Made by a program: the position numbers and the translations under genes. From positions 1 to 62,534 of the forward strand of contig JAATGF010000004.1 in NCBI GenBank assembly GCA_015654795.1: a stretch of DNA of 62,534 nt. The letters run 5' to 3'. How positions within the stretch are numbered: position 1 is the stretch's first letter; each line of letters opens with the position of its first letter. Source of the stretch: Bacteroidales bacterium. GTDB lineage: Bacteria > Bacteroidota > Bacteroidia > Bacteroidales > Prolixibacteraceae. The notes below the pieces were generated by a model. The model did not search any database and was not told the DNA's origin. It saw nothing but the letters and a program-made list of their open reading frames with translations. Of this stretch, positions 54,212 through 62,378 are shown in pieces.

Positions 54212-55039
54212 TTGAAATTGGAAGAGTTTCGTACCCGAACACTTTGGGGAATCCTTTATGTAGCAGTTCTTCTGGGAGCAATCCTTCTTGGATCATATAC
54301 CTTTGCAGCACTTTTTTTAGTTCTTTCGGTTTTAGCTCTCCGCGAGTTCTATTCATTGTGTCGTATTGCAGGGTTTTCTCCGCAAGTTTATCCCGGTCTA
54401 ATTACAGGTGCCGCTATTTTTATTTTAACATTTTTCGTGGCGCAGCATACCTTCACATACAGCGTTTTTAATTACCTTATACCGTTCATTTATGCCTTCC
54501 CGGTTTACGAGCTTTTTCGTAAAAAGGAAAATGCGCTCGCAAATATCGCTCTTACGGGATTTGGAATCGTCTTTGTAACTGTCCCATTCTCGATACTTAA
54601 CTTCATTGCATTTCCCGAGTTCGATGGATTCAATGTTTACAATTACGGATTGCTGATCAGCCTGTTTGTATTTGTATGGGCAGGCGATTCAGGAGCTTAT
54701 ATTTTTGGAGTCCGGTTTGGCCGTCATCGCTTATTCGAAAGAATTTCACCTAAAAAATCCTGGGAAGGTTTGTTCGGAGGGGTTATTACCGCGATTGCAA
54801 CCGCCTGGGTTCTTAACTTTATATTTCCACAGTATAATATGGTTCTTCTGATAGTTATGGCTATTGTCGTTGTCATTGCCGGGACCCTTGGCGATCTGGT
54901 TGAATCGATGATGAAACGAAGCATTGGAATGAAAGATTCGGGCCGTTTTATGCCTGGTCATGGGGGATTGCTCGACCGTTTCGATAGTATCCTTCTGGCT
55001 TCTCCTGTTATTTATTTTGTATTCCAATTTTTTCGCTGA
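54212..55039 (+). CDS. cdsA: Phosphatidate cytidylyltransferase
   Basis: 275-residue inner-membrane enzyme that makes CDP-diacylglycerol from phosphatidate and CTP. It has seven or eight membrane segments and the C-terminal family signature MKRSIGMKDSGRFMPGHGGL followed by LDRFDS. The start is TTG at 54212 (KLEEFRTRTLWGILYVAVLL), since no ATG precedes the first membrane segment. It is 22 bases after ftsH and is followed by psd and pssA: three consecutive phospholipid genes. Confidence 0.95.
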   Translation: MKLEEFRTRTLWGILYVAVLLGAILLGSYTFAALFLVLSVLALREFYSLCRIAGFSPQVYPGLITGAAIFILTFFVAQHTFTYSVFNYLIPFIYAFPVYELFRKKENALANIALTGFGIVFVTVPFSILNFIAFPEFDGFNVYNYGLLISLFVFVWAGDSGAYIFGVRFGRHRLFERISPKKSWEGLFGGVITAIATAWVLNFIFPQYNMVLLIVMAIVVVIAGTLGDLVESMMKRSIGMKDSGRFMPGHGGLLDRFDSILLASPVIYFVFQFFR

Positions 55040-55051
55040 AGATTATTTACT

Positions 55052-55059
55052 TAATTTTG
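55052..55059 (+). promoter_or_regulatory. Bacteroidota -7 box for psd-pssA
   Basis: TAATTTTG matches TAnnTTTG, 20 bases before the psd ATG. It may give an internal promoter in the ftsH-cdsA-psd-pssA run. Confidence 0.5.
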
Positions 55060-55079
55060 CACCACAATAGTTTAAACTT

Positions 55080-55730
55080 ATGAGAGTTCACAAAGAAGGG
55101 TTTCTGGTTATAGTGGTAGCGTTTTTAATCTGGTTGGCGCTCAATATTGTTGTCGGGATAACAGGAGAACTTTATTTCCGCTGCTTTATGTTTTTGGTCT
55201 CTACCCCGGTTTTAGTATTGGTTATCCGCTTTTTCCGGCATCCCCGACGTTCCATCGAACTCAAACCGAATAGTGTTTTATCTCCTGCTGACGGGCAGAT
55301 TGTGGCTATCGAGGAAACCATTGAATCAGAATACTTTGGCGATCGCAGACTTCAGGTCTCTGTTTTTATGTCGGTCTATAATGTTCATGTAAACTGGGTC
55401 CCGGTTCCTGGAATTGTAAAATATTTCAAACATCATAACGGTCGGTTCCTGGCTGCATATCTTCCTAAATCATCAACCGATAACGAAAGGGCAACAACTG
55501 TCATCCAGATGGCTGATGGTACTGAAATTCTGGCAAGGCAAATTGCAGGAGCAGTTGCGAAAAGGATCATTACCTATCCAAAGGAGGGTGCCATTGTGAA
55601 TCAGCGGAATGAACTTGGTTTTATCAGGTTTGGCTCGCGGGTTGATATTTTTCTACCTGTCGGAACAAAGGTTTATATCGAATTAGGTCAGCTTGTGACT
55701 GGAAGTCAAACTGTTATTGCAGACCTTTAA
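55080..55730 (+). CDS. psd: Phosphatidylserine decarboxylase proenzyme
   Basis: 216-residue short-type decarboxylase that turns phosphatidylserine into phosphatidylethanolamine. Two N-terminal membrane segments (residues about 8-50) are followed by VLSPADGQIVAIEET, the NVHVNWVPVPGIVKYFKHHN block and, near the C-terminus, LGFIRFGSRVDIFLPVGTKV. The Gly-Ser pair in RFGSR is the place where the chain cleaves itself to make the pyruvoyl cofactor. Length fits the short type common in Bacteroidota. pssA starts 10 bases after its stop. Confidence 0.95.
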   Translation: MRVHKEGFLVIVVAFLIWLALNIVVGITGELYFRCFMFLVSTPVLVLVIRFFRHPRRSIELKPNSVLSPADGQIVAIEETIESEYFGDRRLQVSVFMSVYNVHVNWVPVPGIVKYFKHHNGRFLAAYLPKSSTDNERATTVIQMADGTEILARQIAGAVAKRIITYPKEGAIVNQRNELGFIRFGSRVDIFLPVGTKVYIELGQLVTGSQTVIADL

Positions 55731-55740
55731 TAATTCAAAA

Positions 55741-56475
55741 ATGATCCGCAAGAATATTCCGAATTTTATTACCTGTTTAAATGTCGTATCGGGGAGTCTT
55801 GCCGTACTTTTCGCAATTAAAGGACAACTTACCATTTCGGTGATTTTAATCATTGCAGCTGCCACCTTTGACTTTTTTGACGGATTGGTAGCGCGTTGGC
55901 TTAAAGCCTATTCGCCAATGGGAAAAGAGCTCGATTCGCTTGCGGATATGATCTCTTTTGGCCTCGCTCCGGGTGCCCTCATGATGGTTATGATGGAATA
56001 TGCCCTGTTTGGACTGAATGTCCGGGCCGAGAGTTTCGCCGGTTTATCGATCTGGGAATTAACGTGTATATCAGCATCTTTACTGATTCCGGTCTTTTCT
56101 GCGCTTCGGCTTGCCAATTTTAACATCGATACACGACAATCAGAATCATTTATCGGTTTACCTGTACCTGCAAATGCATTATTTATTGCCGCTTTAGCGC
56201 TGATCACGGAGCATGGCAAATTCGAACAACTTGATACATTTATTTTGCAACCAGTTGTTCTTCTACTGATTACTATAACAATGTCACTCCTTTTGGTTTC
56301 AGAACTTCCAATGTTCTCGCTAAAGCTAAAGAATTTGTCGTGGGCTGACAATAAGGTGCGGTTTACATTCCTGGCTATTTCAGCTATCCTTATTTTGGCC
56401 TTCAATATTTATGGTATCGCTGCTGCAATCGTGAGTTTTATCCTTATTTCGATTTTCCTTCATTTAAAAAAATAA
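55741..56475 (+). CDS. pssA: CDP-diacylglycerol--serine O-phosphatidyltransferase
   Basis: 244-residue inner-membrane CDP-alcohol phosphotransferase, which makes phosphatidylserine from CDP-diacylglycerol and serine; the product is the substrate of Psd. The family motif (D-G-x2-A-R-x8-G-x3-D-x3-D) spans DFFDGLVARWLKAYSPMGKE and continues LDSLADMISFG. Six or more membrane segments. The start is the ATG at 55741 (MIRKNIPNFITCLNVVSGS); an ATG at 55717 would overlap psd. Last gene of the phospholipid run. Confidence 0.95.
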   Translation: MIRKNIPNFITCLNVVSGSLAVLFAIKGQLTISVILIIAAATFDFFDGLVARWLKAYSPMGKELDSLADMISFGLAPGALMMVMMEYALFGLNVRAESFAGLSIWELTCISASLLIPVFSALRLANFNIDTRQSESFIGLPVPANALFIAALALITEHGKFEQLDTFILQPVVLLLITITMSLLLVSELPMFSLKLKNLSWADNKVRFTFLAISAILILAFNIYGIAAAIVSFILISIFLHLKK

Positions 56476-56529
56476 TCAATACAATCTGATCATCAGATAA
56501 TTAGGTCGTATTTATCCAGGTTTTCGAAT

Positions 56530-56680
56530 GTGATTGGGAGAGCAGGGATTAATTTGTCATTCAATAGTCATTGAAAAGGTCATTAAGTCATTAAAGTCAT
56601 TGAAAATCTTCGTTTGTGGATCTGATGATATAGGACCTGATACCAGACTTAGTATAGAGCAGGTGGGAGGGAGGTATAGC
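56530..56680 (-). repeat. Composite intergenic repeat element, copy at 56.6 kb
   Basis: Read on the minus strand it has an 11-bp array (56676-56641, three clear units such as TATAGAGCAGG, the least regular of the set), then a GAAGATTTT cap near 56610, then an array with five AATGAC units (56602-56556). This order matches 181-402 of copy 1. It lies in the 462-base gap after pssA. No gene is seen in the gap; a 7-bp palindrome ATCTGAT/ATCAGAT (56484-56498) may end pssA. Confidence 0.65.
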
Positions 56681-56895
56681 CTCTTCAAAACTTGTTTTTA
56701 CAGGAATAATGGAATGATTTTTGCTGAATGCTAAAGAAAATGCAATCATAATATAGATATAAATTTCGTGGTATTTTACTGCTAATAAAATTAAGCAATA
56801 CTCTTCTTATCGGCATTAATGTTGTGTAATCGTCAATTTACCGACCCAAATGTGTCATTCGTCGGTTTTATTCTGGCAGATGACATAACATTGTC

Positions 56896-56903
56896 TAATT
56901 TTG
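56896..56903 (+). promoter_or_regulatory. Bacteroidota -7 box for the TonB receptor unit
   Basis: TAATTTTG matches TAnnTTTG, 35 bases before the ATG at 56938. An inverted repeat ACCGAC/GTCGGT lies just upstream (about 56840-56866) and could bind a regulator. Confidence 0.45.
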
Positions 56904-56937
56904 CCCCCATAATTTTGAAAAGCAATATTAATATTCA

Positions 56938-59325
56938 ATGAATCAACCCTTAATCAACCAAATGATTATTAAAGCGAAATTATTTATTTCAAGTCTTTTA
57001 TTTTTATTTCTGTCGTTACCAGTGTGGGCTGTCGATGACCATCCTGCCGGATTATTAACAGTAAGCGGATATGTAAAGGATGCTGAAAGTGGAGAAGCAC
57101 TGATCGGAGCAACAATATCCATCAAGGAGTTGAACACAGGCACATCAGCTAATCAATACGGTTTTTACTCGCTTAGTCTGAAAAGTGCAAAATATCTGCT
57201 TGAGTTCAGGTATATGGGATATCAAACCATTCAAAAGACCATAGAATTAAGCAAAAATATCAGCTTAAATATTGAGCTTGTTCCCGAAGAGAATAAAATT
57301 GAAGAAGTGGTTATTAAAGCTGACCGTCCAGAAGCAAATGTCAAGAAAGCGGAAATGAGCATTTCGAAACTGGAGATGAAAACCATTAAACAGGTACCCG
57401 CTTTGATGGGCGAAGTTGATGTACTTAAGGTGATACAAATGATGCCGGGTGTACAATCAACTTCTGAGGGAACCTCGGGATTTAGTGTCAGGGGCGGCGG
57501 AGTTGACCAGAACCTGATTCTGCTTGATGAAGCTACCGTTTACAATGCTTCCCACATGATGGGGTTCTTTTCAGTTTTCAATAATGATGCCGTGCGCGAT
57601 GTGAAACTCTACAAAGGCGATATTCCGGCGAATTATGGAGGAAGACTATCGTCCGTACTCGATGTCAGGATGAAAGAAGGAAACAACAAAAAATTTGCGG
57701 CAACGGGCGGCATTGGTTTAATATCGAGCAGATTAACACTCGAGGGACCGATCGTAAACGAAAAGACATCTTTCCTTATCGCAGGAAGACGCACCTATGC
57801 CGATCTGTTTTTCCCCTTAATGTCTGATTCGAGTCTCAAGAAAAGCAAATTGTATTTCTATGACCTCAACCTAAAGGTCAATCATCAGATCAATGAACGA
57901 AACAGGTTGTTTCTCTCTGCCTATACCGGGCGTGATCGCTTTGGACAAAAGGGAAGTTCGGATGCCGGATTTGGAAATCTTACAGGAACACTGCGCTGGA
58001 ATCATCAAATATCCAATAAAATATTCTCAAACTTATCGGCAATTATCGCAAAATACGATTACTCTTTGAAAATGAAACAGGGAGGATCGAACTATGTCTG
58101 GAATTCGAATATGTTGGATTACACGCTTAAACTCGACTTCAACTTCTTCCCGAATCCTCAGAATGAAATTAAGTTTGGACTCTCATCGACTTATCATGAT
58201 TTCGATCCCTGCGATGCCTATATCGAAGGGGAACGGAGCCATTTAGGTGTTCCGGTTGCGAAGAACTACGCACTTGAGCATGGCCTCTATATTTCGAATG
58301 AACAGAAGATCGGGGAAAAGCTCACGATCAAATATGGACTGCGTTACACCATTTTCCAGAACATTGGCAGCGCTACAATCTACACTTTTGCCAAAGGATA
58401 CCCAAATTACACGGTTGTTGATACTACTTATTATGCGAGTGGCAAGATATTTCACACTTATATGGGACTTGAACCGCGTTTTGGTATGAACTATACTTTT
58501 AACGAACAGTCGTCAATAAAAGCCAGTTTCTCGCGTACAATCCAGAATATGCAGCTTGCATCAAACTCCTCGGGAGGAATGCCGCTTGATGTATGGTTCC
58601 CTTCGAGTCCCAATATCAAACCGCAAAAGGCAAACCAATATGCCATCGGATATTTCAAGAATTTCGCTAATAATACCATCGAAACCTCGGTCGAGACTTA
58701 TTACAAACAGCTATACGATATTATTGATTTTAAGGATAATGCACAGTTATTAATGAATCCGCGAATGGAGGGCGATATCAGATCGGGCACTGCAAAAGCT
58801 TACGGACTTGAATTGTTTGTCAAGAAAAATGATGGCCGATTAAACGGCTGGATCAGCTATACACTATCGAAAGTTGAGCGTACAATTGCCGAAATCAACA
58901 ATGGAAACCCTTACCCTGCTTCTTACGATAAACCCAACAATATTAATGTTGTACTGAATTACGAATTTTCCAGGCGTGTGATACTTTCTTCCAACTGGGT
59001 TTATGCAACCGGTGCACCTGTCACTTTCCCTGTTGGATCGTATGTGATTGACAATACCTACGGGAAATATTACTCTGCCCGCAATGGTTATCGGATGCGC
59101 GATTATCACCGACTGGACCTGTCGCTCACAATTAAAGGGAAAGAACATCCCGGTAAAAAATGGGAAAGTGAGTGGGTTTTTTCAATTTATAACGCTTATG
59201 CCCGACATAACGACTGGATGATCAATTTTGTACAAGATTCAAAAGATGTGACGAAAGTTGTCGCCGAACGGTGGTATCTCCCTTTTGTGTGCTTTCCCGG
59301 AATCACCTATAATTTCAAATTTTAA
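56938..59325 (+). CDS. TonB-dependent receptor with carboxypeptidase-like N-terminal domain
   Basis: 795-residue outer-membrane receptor. A signal peptide (cleaved after VWA, about residue 31) is followed by a carboxypeptidase-regulatory-like domain (residues about 40-120, VSGYVKDAESGEALIGATIS), a plug domain (about 130-230, GFSVRGGGVDQNLILLDEAT) and a beta-barrel of about 22 strands ending in ITYNFKF with the C-terminal Phe for outer-membrane insertion. It is shorter than SusC receptors and belongs with the type paired with DUF4249 lipoproteins, one of which starts 5 bases downstream. Substrate unknown. The start could also be the ATG at 56962. Confidence 0.92.
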   Translation: MNQPLINQMIIKAKLFISSLLFLFLSLPVWAVDDHPAGLLTVSGYVKDAESGEALIGATISIKELNTGTSANQYGFYSLSLKSAKYLLEFRYMGYQTIQKTIELSKNISLNIELVPEENKIEEVVIKADRPEANVKKAEMSISKLEMKTIKQVPALMGEVDVLKVIQMMPGVQSTSEGTSGFSVRGGGVDQNLILLDEATVYNASHMMGFFSVFNNDAVRDVKLYKGDIPANYGGRLSSVLDVRMKEGNNKKFAATGGIGLISSRLTLEGPIVNEKTSFLIAGRRTYADLFFPLMSDSSLKKSKLYFYDLNLKVNHQINERNRLFLSAYTGRDRFGQKGSSDAGFGNLTGTLRWNHQISNKIFSNLSAIIAKYDYSLKMKQGGSNYVWNSNMLDYTLKLDFNFFPNPQNEIKFGLSSTYHDFDPCDAYIEGERSHLGVPVAKNYALEHGLYISNEQKIGEKLTIKYGLRYTIFQNIGSATIYTFAKGYPNYTVVDTTYYASGKIFHTYMGLEPRFGMNYTFNEQSSIKASFSRTIQNMQLASNSSGGMPLDVWFPSSPNIKPQKANQYAIGYFKNFANNTIETSVETYYKQLYDIIDFKDNAQLLMNPRMEGDIRSGTAKAYGLELFVKKNDGRLNGWISYTLSKVERTIAEINNGNPYPASYDKPNNINVVLNYEFSRRVILSSNWVYATGAPVTFPVGSYVIDNTYGKYYSARNGYRMRDYHRLDLSLTIKGKEHPGKKWESEWVFSIYNAYARHNDWMINFVQDSKDVTKVVAERWYLPFVCFPGITYNFKF

Positions 59326-59330
59326 GAATT

Positions 59331-60206
59331 ATGAAAAATATTAAAACTCAGATAATCATCTTATCAGTTTTCATCCTCTCTGTTATCGCAGTCAGTTGTA
59401 CCGAAAACATCGATGATATTCGCCTCGACTCAACACGCCCGCGCCTTGTTGTAGAAGGATACATTTCAACAGATACCACGCGCCAGATGGTCAGGTTGTC
59501 GAAGATGGGAGACGCACTTAAAAAGAATCCGATAGAAGTCGTTTCAAACGCACTGATTACAATATCGGATGGAACAATAACCTTCGGGCTTACGGAAGAT
59601 CAAACCATAAAAGGAACTTATTACACTGCACCCGATGTTTTCGGTGTTGTAGGACGAAATTATACGCTGAATATAAAGAATGTCGACGTCAATAATGACC
59701 AGGTGATGGAAGAGTACACCGCTCAGTCGTTGCTGAAAGGCCTAAACCCTATCGATTCTATTCATGTGGTCTACAACACTTCAAACAATTTTGACAAGGG
59801 CTGGAGTGTTAACCTTTATACGATGGATCCCGGACAGGGTCGTAACTTCTATTTAATTAAAGTTCTGAAGAATAATCGGTTATTGACTGACAGTATCTTC
59901 AAGTACTCGATAGGCGATAATAACAGCTTCGAAGGAAAGTATTACGATGGTTTTCCCGTTTATGATCTTAGGGAAGACCGGTTAGATGAAAGACTAACGC
60001 ATGGAGACACCATTACCCTCGAATTATATGGAATTAATGAAGACTATTATTCATTTATAAGCAGTTACATCTCTGATTATAATCCTAAAATTCCAATATT
60101 CAGCGGACCTTCGGCAAATATACCTTCCAATATAAAACCATTTGACGATGCGGTAGGGATATTTGCAGCCTATTCTATTAAACGGAAAAGCGTCATTTAC
60201 AAATAA
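59331..60206 (+). CDS. DUF4249 family lipoprotein
   Basis: 291-residue predicted outer-membrane lipoprotein. The signal peptide MKNIKTQIIILSVFILSVIA ends in the lipobox AVSC with the lipidated Cys at residue 23. The mature part has the pattern of DUF4249 proteins (RPRLVVEGYISTDTTRQMVR near the start). Such proteins are encoded directly after a TonB receptor of the above type in many Bacteroidota and probably act as its surface partner. It ends 18 bases before a 46-bp palindrome. Confidence 0.85.
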   Translation: MKNIKTQIIILSVFILSVIAVSCTENIDDIRLDSTRPRLVVEGYISTDTTRQMVRLSKMGDALKKNPIEVVSNALITISDGTITFGLTEDQTIKGTYYTAPDVFGVVGRNYTLNIKNVDVNNDQVMEEYTAQSLLKGLNPIDSIHVVYNTSNNFDKGWSVNLYTMDPGQGRNFYLIKVLKNNRLLTDSIFKYSIGDNNSFEGKYYDGFPVYDLREDRLDERLTHGDTITLELYGINEDYYSFISSYISDYNPKIPIFSGPSANIPSNIKPFDDAVGIFAAYSIKRKSVIYK

Positions 60207-60224
60207 ACTATCCGTTCCGGAATA

Positions 60225-60270
60225 AAAAATACCGTTTTTACTTGTACGTACAAGTAAAAACGGTATTTTT
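60225..60270. promoter_or_regulatory. 46-bp perfect palindrome: terminator and likely GntR operator
   Basis: Two 23-base halves, 60225-60247 and 60248-60270, are exact complements with no loop. The outer A and T runs make it a good terminator for the DUF4249 gene. The centre CTTGTACGTACAAG resembles the GTnTAnAC-type operators of HutC-subfamily GntR proteins, and the right arm contains the -7 box of the gntR-like gene. Binding of the regulator here would block its own promoter. Confidence 0.75.
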
Positions 60271-60271
60271 G
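60264..60271 (+). promoter_or_regulatory. Bacteroidota promoter for the GntR regulator
   Basis: TATTTTTG matches TAnnTTTG; TTG at 60242-60244 is 19 bases upstream and could be the -33 element. Both lie inside the palindrome 60225-60270. Confidence 0.55.
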
Positions 60272-60287
60272 TGAAAATCTGTTTTGC

Positions 60288-60995
60288 ATGGAAGAAAAAA
60301 GGTACAGACAAGTACAGAACTTTCTGAAACTTCAGATTCAGAAGGGCTATTATGTCGTTGGAGACTACCTGCCCTCTGAAAACGAGCTGTGTTCAACGTT
60401 CAGTATCACAAGAACAACCGCCCGAAAAGCGCTGGAAGAACTCATGAAAGAAGGATTTATCGGGCGGCAGCACGGCAAAGGGAGTATTGTCCGCGAACGC
60501 AGGCAATCGCTTGGATTATTGACCGTGAAAGGATTTTCTGAAGCTGTAGGTAAAGATGTTACCACCGTTTTCCTTCAACATCCTCAGCCAGGTTTTTGGA
60601 ATCCGGAAATTCATTTTCCGATCAGTGAAAATGAGATCAGGGAATCGTGCATCCATTTTGCAAGACAAAGATGTGTCGGAGAAATTCCGGTTATGATTGA
60701 ATACAACTGGCTCGCAAATACCCACCTCGAAGGAATCGGGGATATTGCATTTATCGATGGCTCTTTCTTTAAAACACTTAGCCAGCATTATCGGATTGAA
60801 ATTATCGGATCGGAACAGGAACTTCGCGCTGAAAATGCCAATAAAAACATAGCCGTTTTGCTCAGAATTCCTCTTGGGTCACCGATCCTCCACATTTCGC
60901 TAAAGTTTCACACAAGCAAAAATAACTTTTACATATACAGTGAATTATATTGTAATACAGTGAATTATCCAATCGGTAACAGTTACCATCTTTAA
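60288..60995 (+). CDS. GntR-family regulator (HutC subfamily)
   Basis: 235-residue regulator. The N-terminal winged helix (residues 5-75: VVGDYLPSENELCSTFSITR, TTARKALEELMKEGF, IGRQHGKGSIV) is a typical GntR DNA-binding domain; the C-terminal part (about 90-235) is a UTRA ligand-binding domain (PVMIEYNWLANTHLEGI). The ligand is unknown. It is preceded by a palindrome that overlaps its promoter, so autoregulation is likely. deoC follows 85 bases later on the same strand and may be a target. Confidence 0.92.
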   Translation: MEEKRYRQVQNFLKLQIQKGYYVVGDYLPSENELCSTFSITRTTARKALEELMKEGFIGRQHGKGSIVRERRQSLGLLTVKGFSEAVGKDVTTVFLQHPQPGFWNPEIHFPISENEIRESCIHFARQRCVGEIPVMIEYNWLANTHLEGIGDIAFIDGSFFKTLSQHYRIEIIGSEQELRAENANKNIAVLLRIPLGSPILHISLKFHTSKNNFYIYSELYCNTVNYPIGNSYHL

Positions 60996-61080
60996 TAACT
61001 GCCAGATGCTGATCACCAACAACTTAATAAATAAACAATTCACTATTTTAACTTAAAAAAAAACCTTAATTATTAATAAA

Positions 61081-61818
61081 ATGATAAAAGTACAGGAACT
61101 TGCAAAAATGATCGACCACTCAATTCTTCATCCTACAATGACGGATGCAGATTTAGTAAGAGAGTGTGCAATAGCGAAAAAATATGATGTCGCTTCGGTT
61201 TGTGTAAAACCATATATGGTAAAACAGGCCAAAGAATTGCTTAAAGGAACCACCGTTTTTGTTGGATGTGTGATTGGCTTTCCCGCAGGGAACTCTACCA
61301 TTCCCGTTAAAGTTTTCGAAGCCGAAGCCGCTTGCAAAGATGGAGCTGTCGAAATTGATATGGTGATCAATATCGGTAAAGCGCTTCAGGGAGATTGGGA
61401 TTATATCGAAGAGGAGATCAAGGCAGTGACAGATGCAAGCCATCGCAATGGTGCAATTGTTAAAGTGATTTTCGAAACTGACTATGTCACAAAAAAAGAG
61501 GACATTATTCAGCTGTGCGAAATCTGCACAAAAGTCAATGCCGACTATGTAAAGACTTCCACAGGTTTTGGTTTTGTGAAGGGTTCGGATGGAAAATACG
61601 ACTATGTCGGGGCAACAATCTCAAATCTTCTGCTGATGCGTCAACATTCGGGACCTAAAGTCAAAATCAAGGCTGCAGGAGGGGTTCGCACGCTTGATCA
61701 ATTGATTGCTGTAAAAGAAGCAGGATGTACGCGCTGCGGAGCAACTGCCACAACCGCCATGATGGAAGAGGCAATCAGGCGATTTGCATGGTATAAGGAA
61801 AACATAAGGAGGATATAA
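61081..61818 (+). CDS. deoC: Deoxyribose-phosphate aldolase
   Basis: 245-residue class I aldolase that splits 2-deoxyribose 5-phosphate into glyceraldehyde 3-phosphate and acetaldehyde in deoxynucleoside breakdown. The Schiff-base Lys is in DYVKTSTGFGF, the proton-relay residues in EIDMVINIGKALQGDWDYI and KIKAAGGVRTLDQL; VCVKPYMVKQA and GCVIGFPAGNSTIPVK are family blocks. Length is typical. A GntR-type regulator lies directly upstream. Confidence 0.96.
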   Translation: MIKVQELAKMIDHSILHPTMTDADLVRECAIAKKYDVASVCVKPYMVKQAKELLKGTTVFVGCVIGFPAGNSTIPVKVFEAEAACKDGAVEIDMVINIGKALQGDWDYIEEEIKAVTDASHRNGAIVKVIFETDYVTKKEDIIQLCEICTKVNADYVKTSTGFGFVKGSDGKYDYVGATISNLLLMRQHSGPKVKIKAAGGVRTLDQLIAVKEAGCTRCGATATTAMMEEAIRRFAWYKENIRRI

Positions 61819-61994
61819 GAAGAGTTTGGAACGCTTGGATTACTTAGGGTCTGCAGAAAAACTCGAAGAATGTTAGAAAGACCTCAGAGAGGTCATATAT
61901 TATAGAAAATGATGATTAAAAAGTTGTTCCGCCCCGCGGTGTTGAATATCCGCTCGTATGATCCATTTTTTTATAAAAAACTGTTTAAATTTTA

Positions 61995-62125
61995 TTTAAT
62001 GGTCCCGTCAGGGATCCCGCACATACAGGATCGGTAGAATAAATGCATAATAATTATCTGTTGTTCCGTACGGGACAATACCAATGATGAATTTTAACCT
62101 TTCTACCGGGCTATTTTTCCTGCGG
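61995..62125. repeat. REP-like nested palindromes
   Basis: TCCCGTCAGGGA (62003-62014) and TTGTTCCGTACGGGACAA (62061-62078) are palindromes, and GGTAGAA/TTCTACC flank the second. A similar TCCCGTGAGGGA is found near 6251. The pattern looks like a REP or MITE-like intergenic element. No gene is seen from 61819 to 62178. Confidence 0.5.
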
Positions 62126-62178
62126 GAAATTTCTAAACAGTTTCTTCTAAAATTATATCTTTGCTTAAATCTTTTTAT

Positions 62179-62378
62179 ATGAGAAAACTTTATCTGTCAT
62201 TTCAAAATAGTGGGACACTGTCCCACGAATTGACATGGAGTCATTATCACGAGATTCTAAAAGCAGATAATGAACTGAAAATTCCAACAAAATCATGCTG
62301 GCAAAATATCAGCTTTACTTATCCGATAAAGCACTATTGACGAATGCATTAAATAAACTTCTGGATGATATTGGCTAA
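62179..62378 (+). pseudogene. Remnant of a YhcG/DUF1016 PDDEXK nuclease gene
   Basis: Two short pieces in different frames match the end of YhcG-type nucleases. Frame 1 (62179-62340) reads LYLSFQNSGTLSHELTWSHY then HEILKADNELKIP; frame 3 (62295-62378) reads MLAKYQLYLSDKALLTNALN then KLLDDIG and stops. In intact proteins these parts are near the N-terminal third and the extreme C-terminus, so most of the middle is deleted and the frame is shifted. The gene is dead. Family assignment is from memory of the motif SWSHY/AKYQLYLPDK. Confidence 0.7.
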
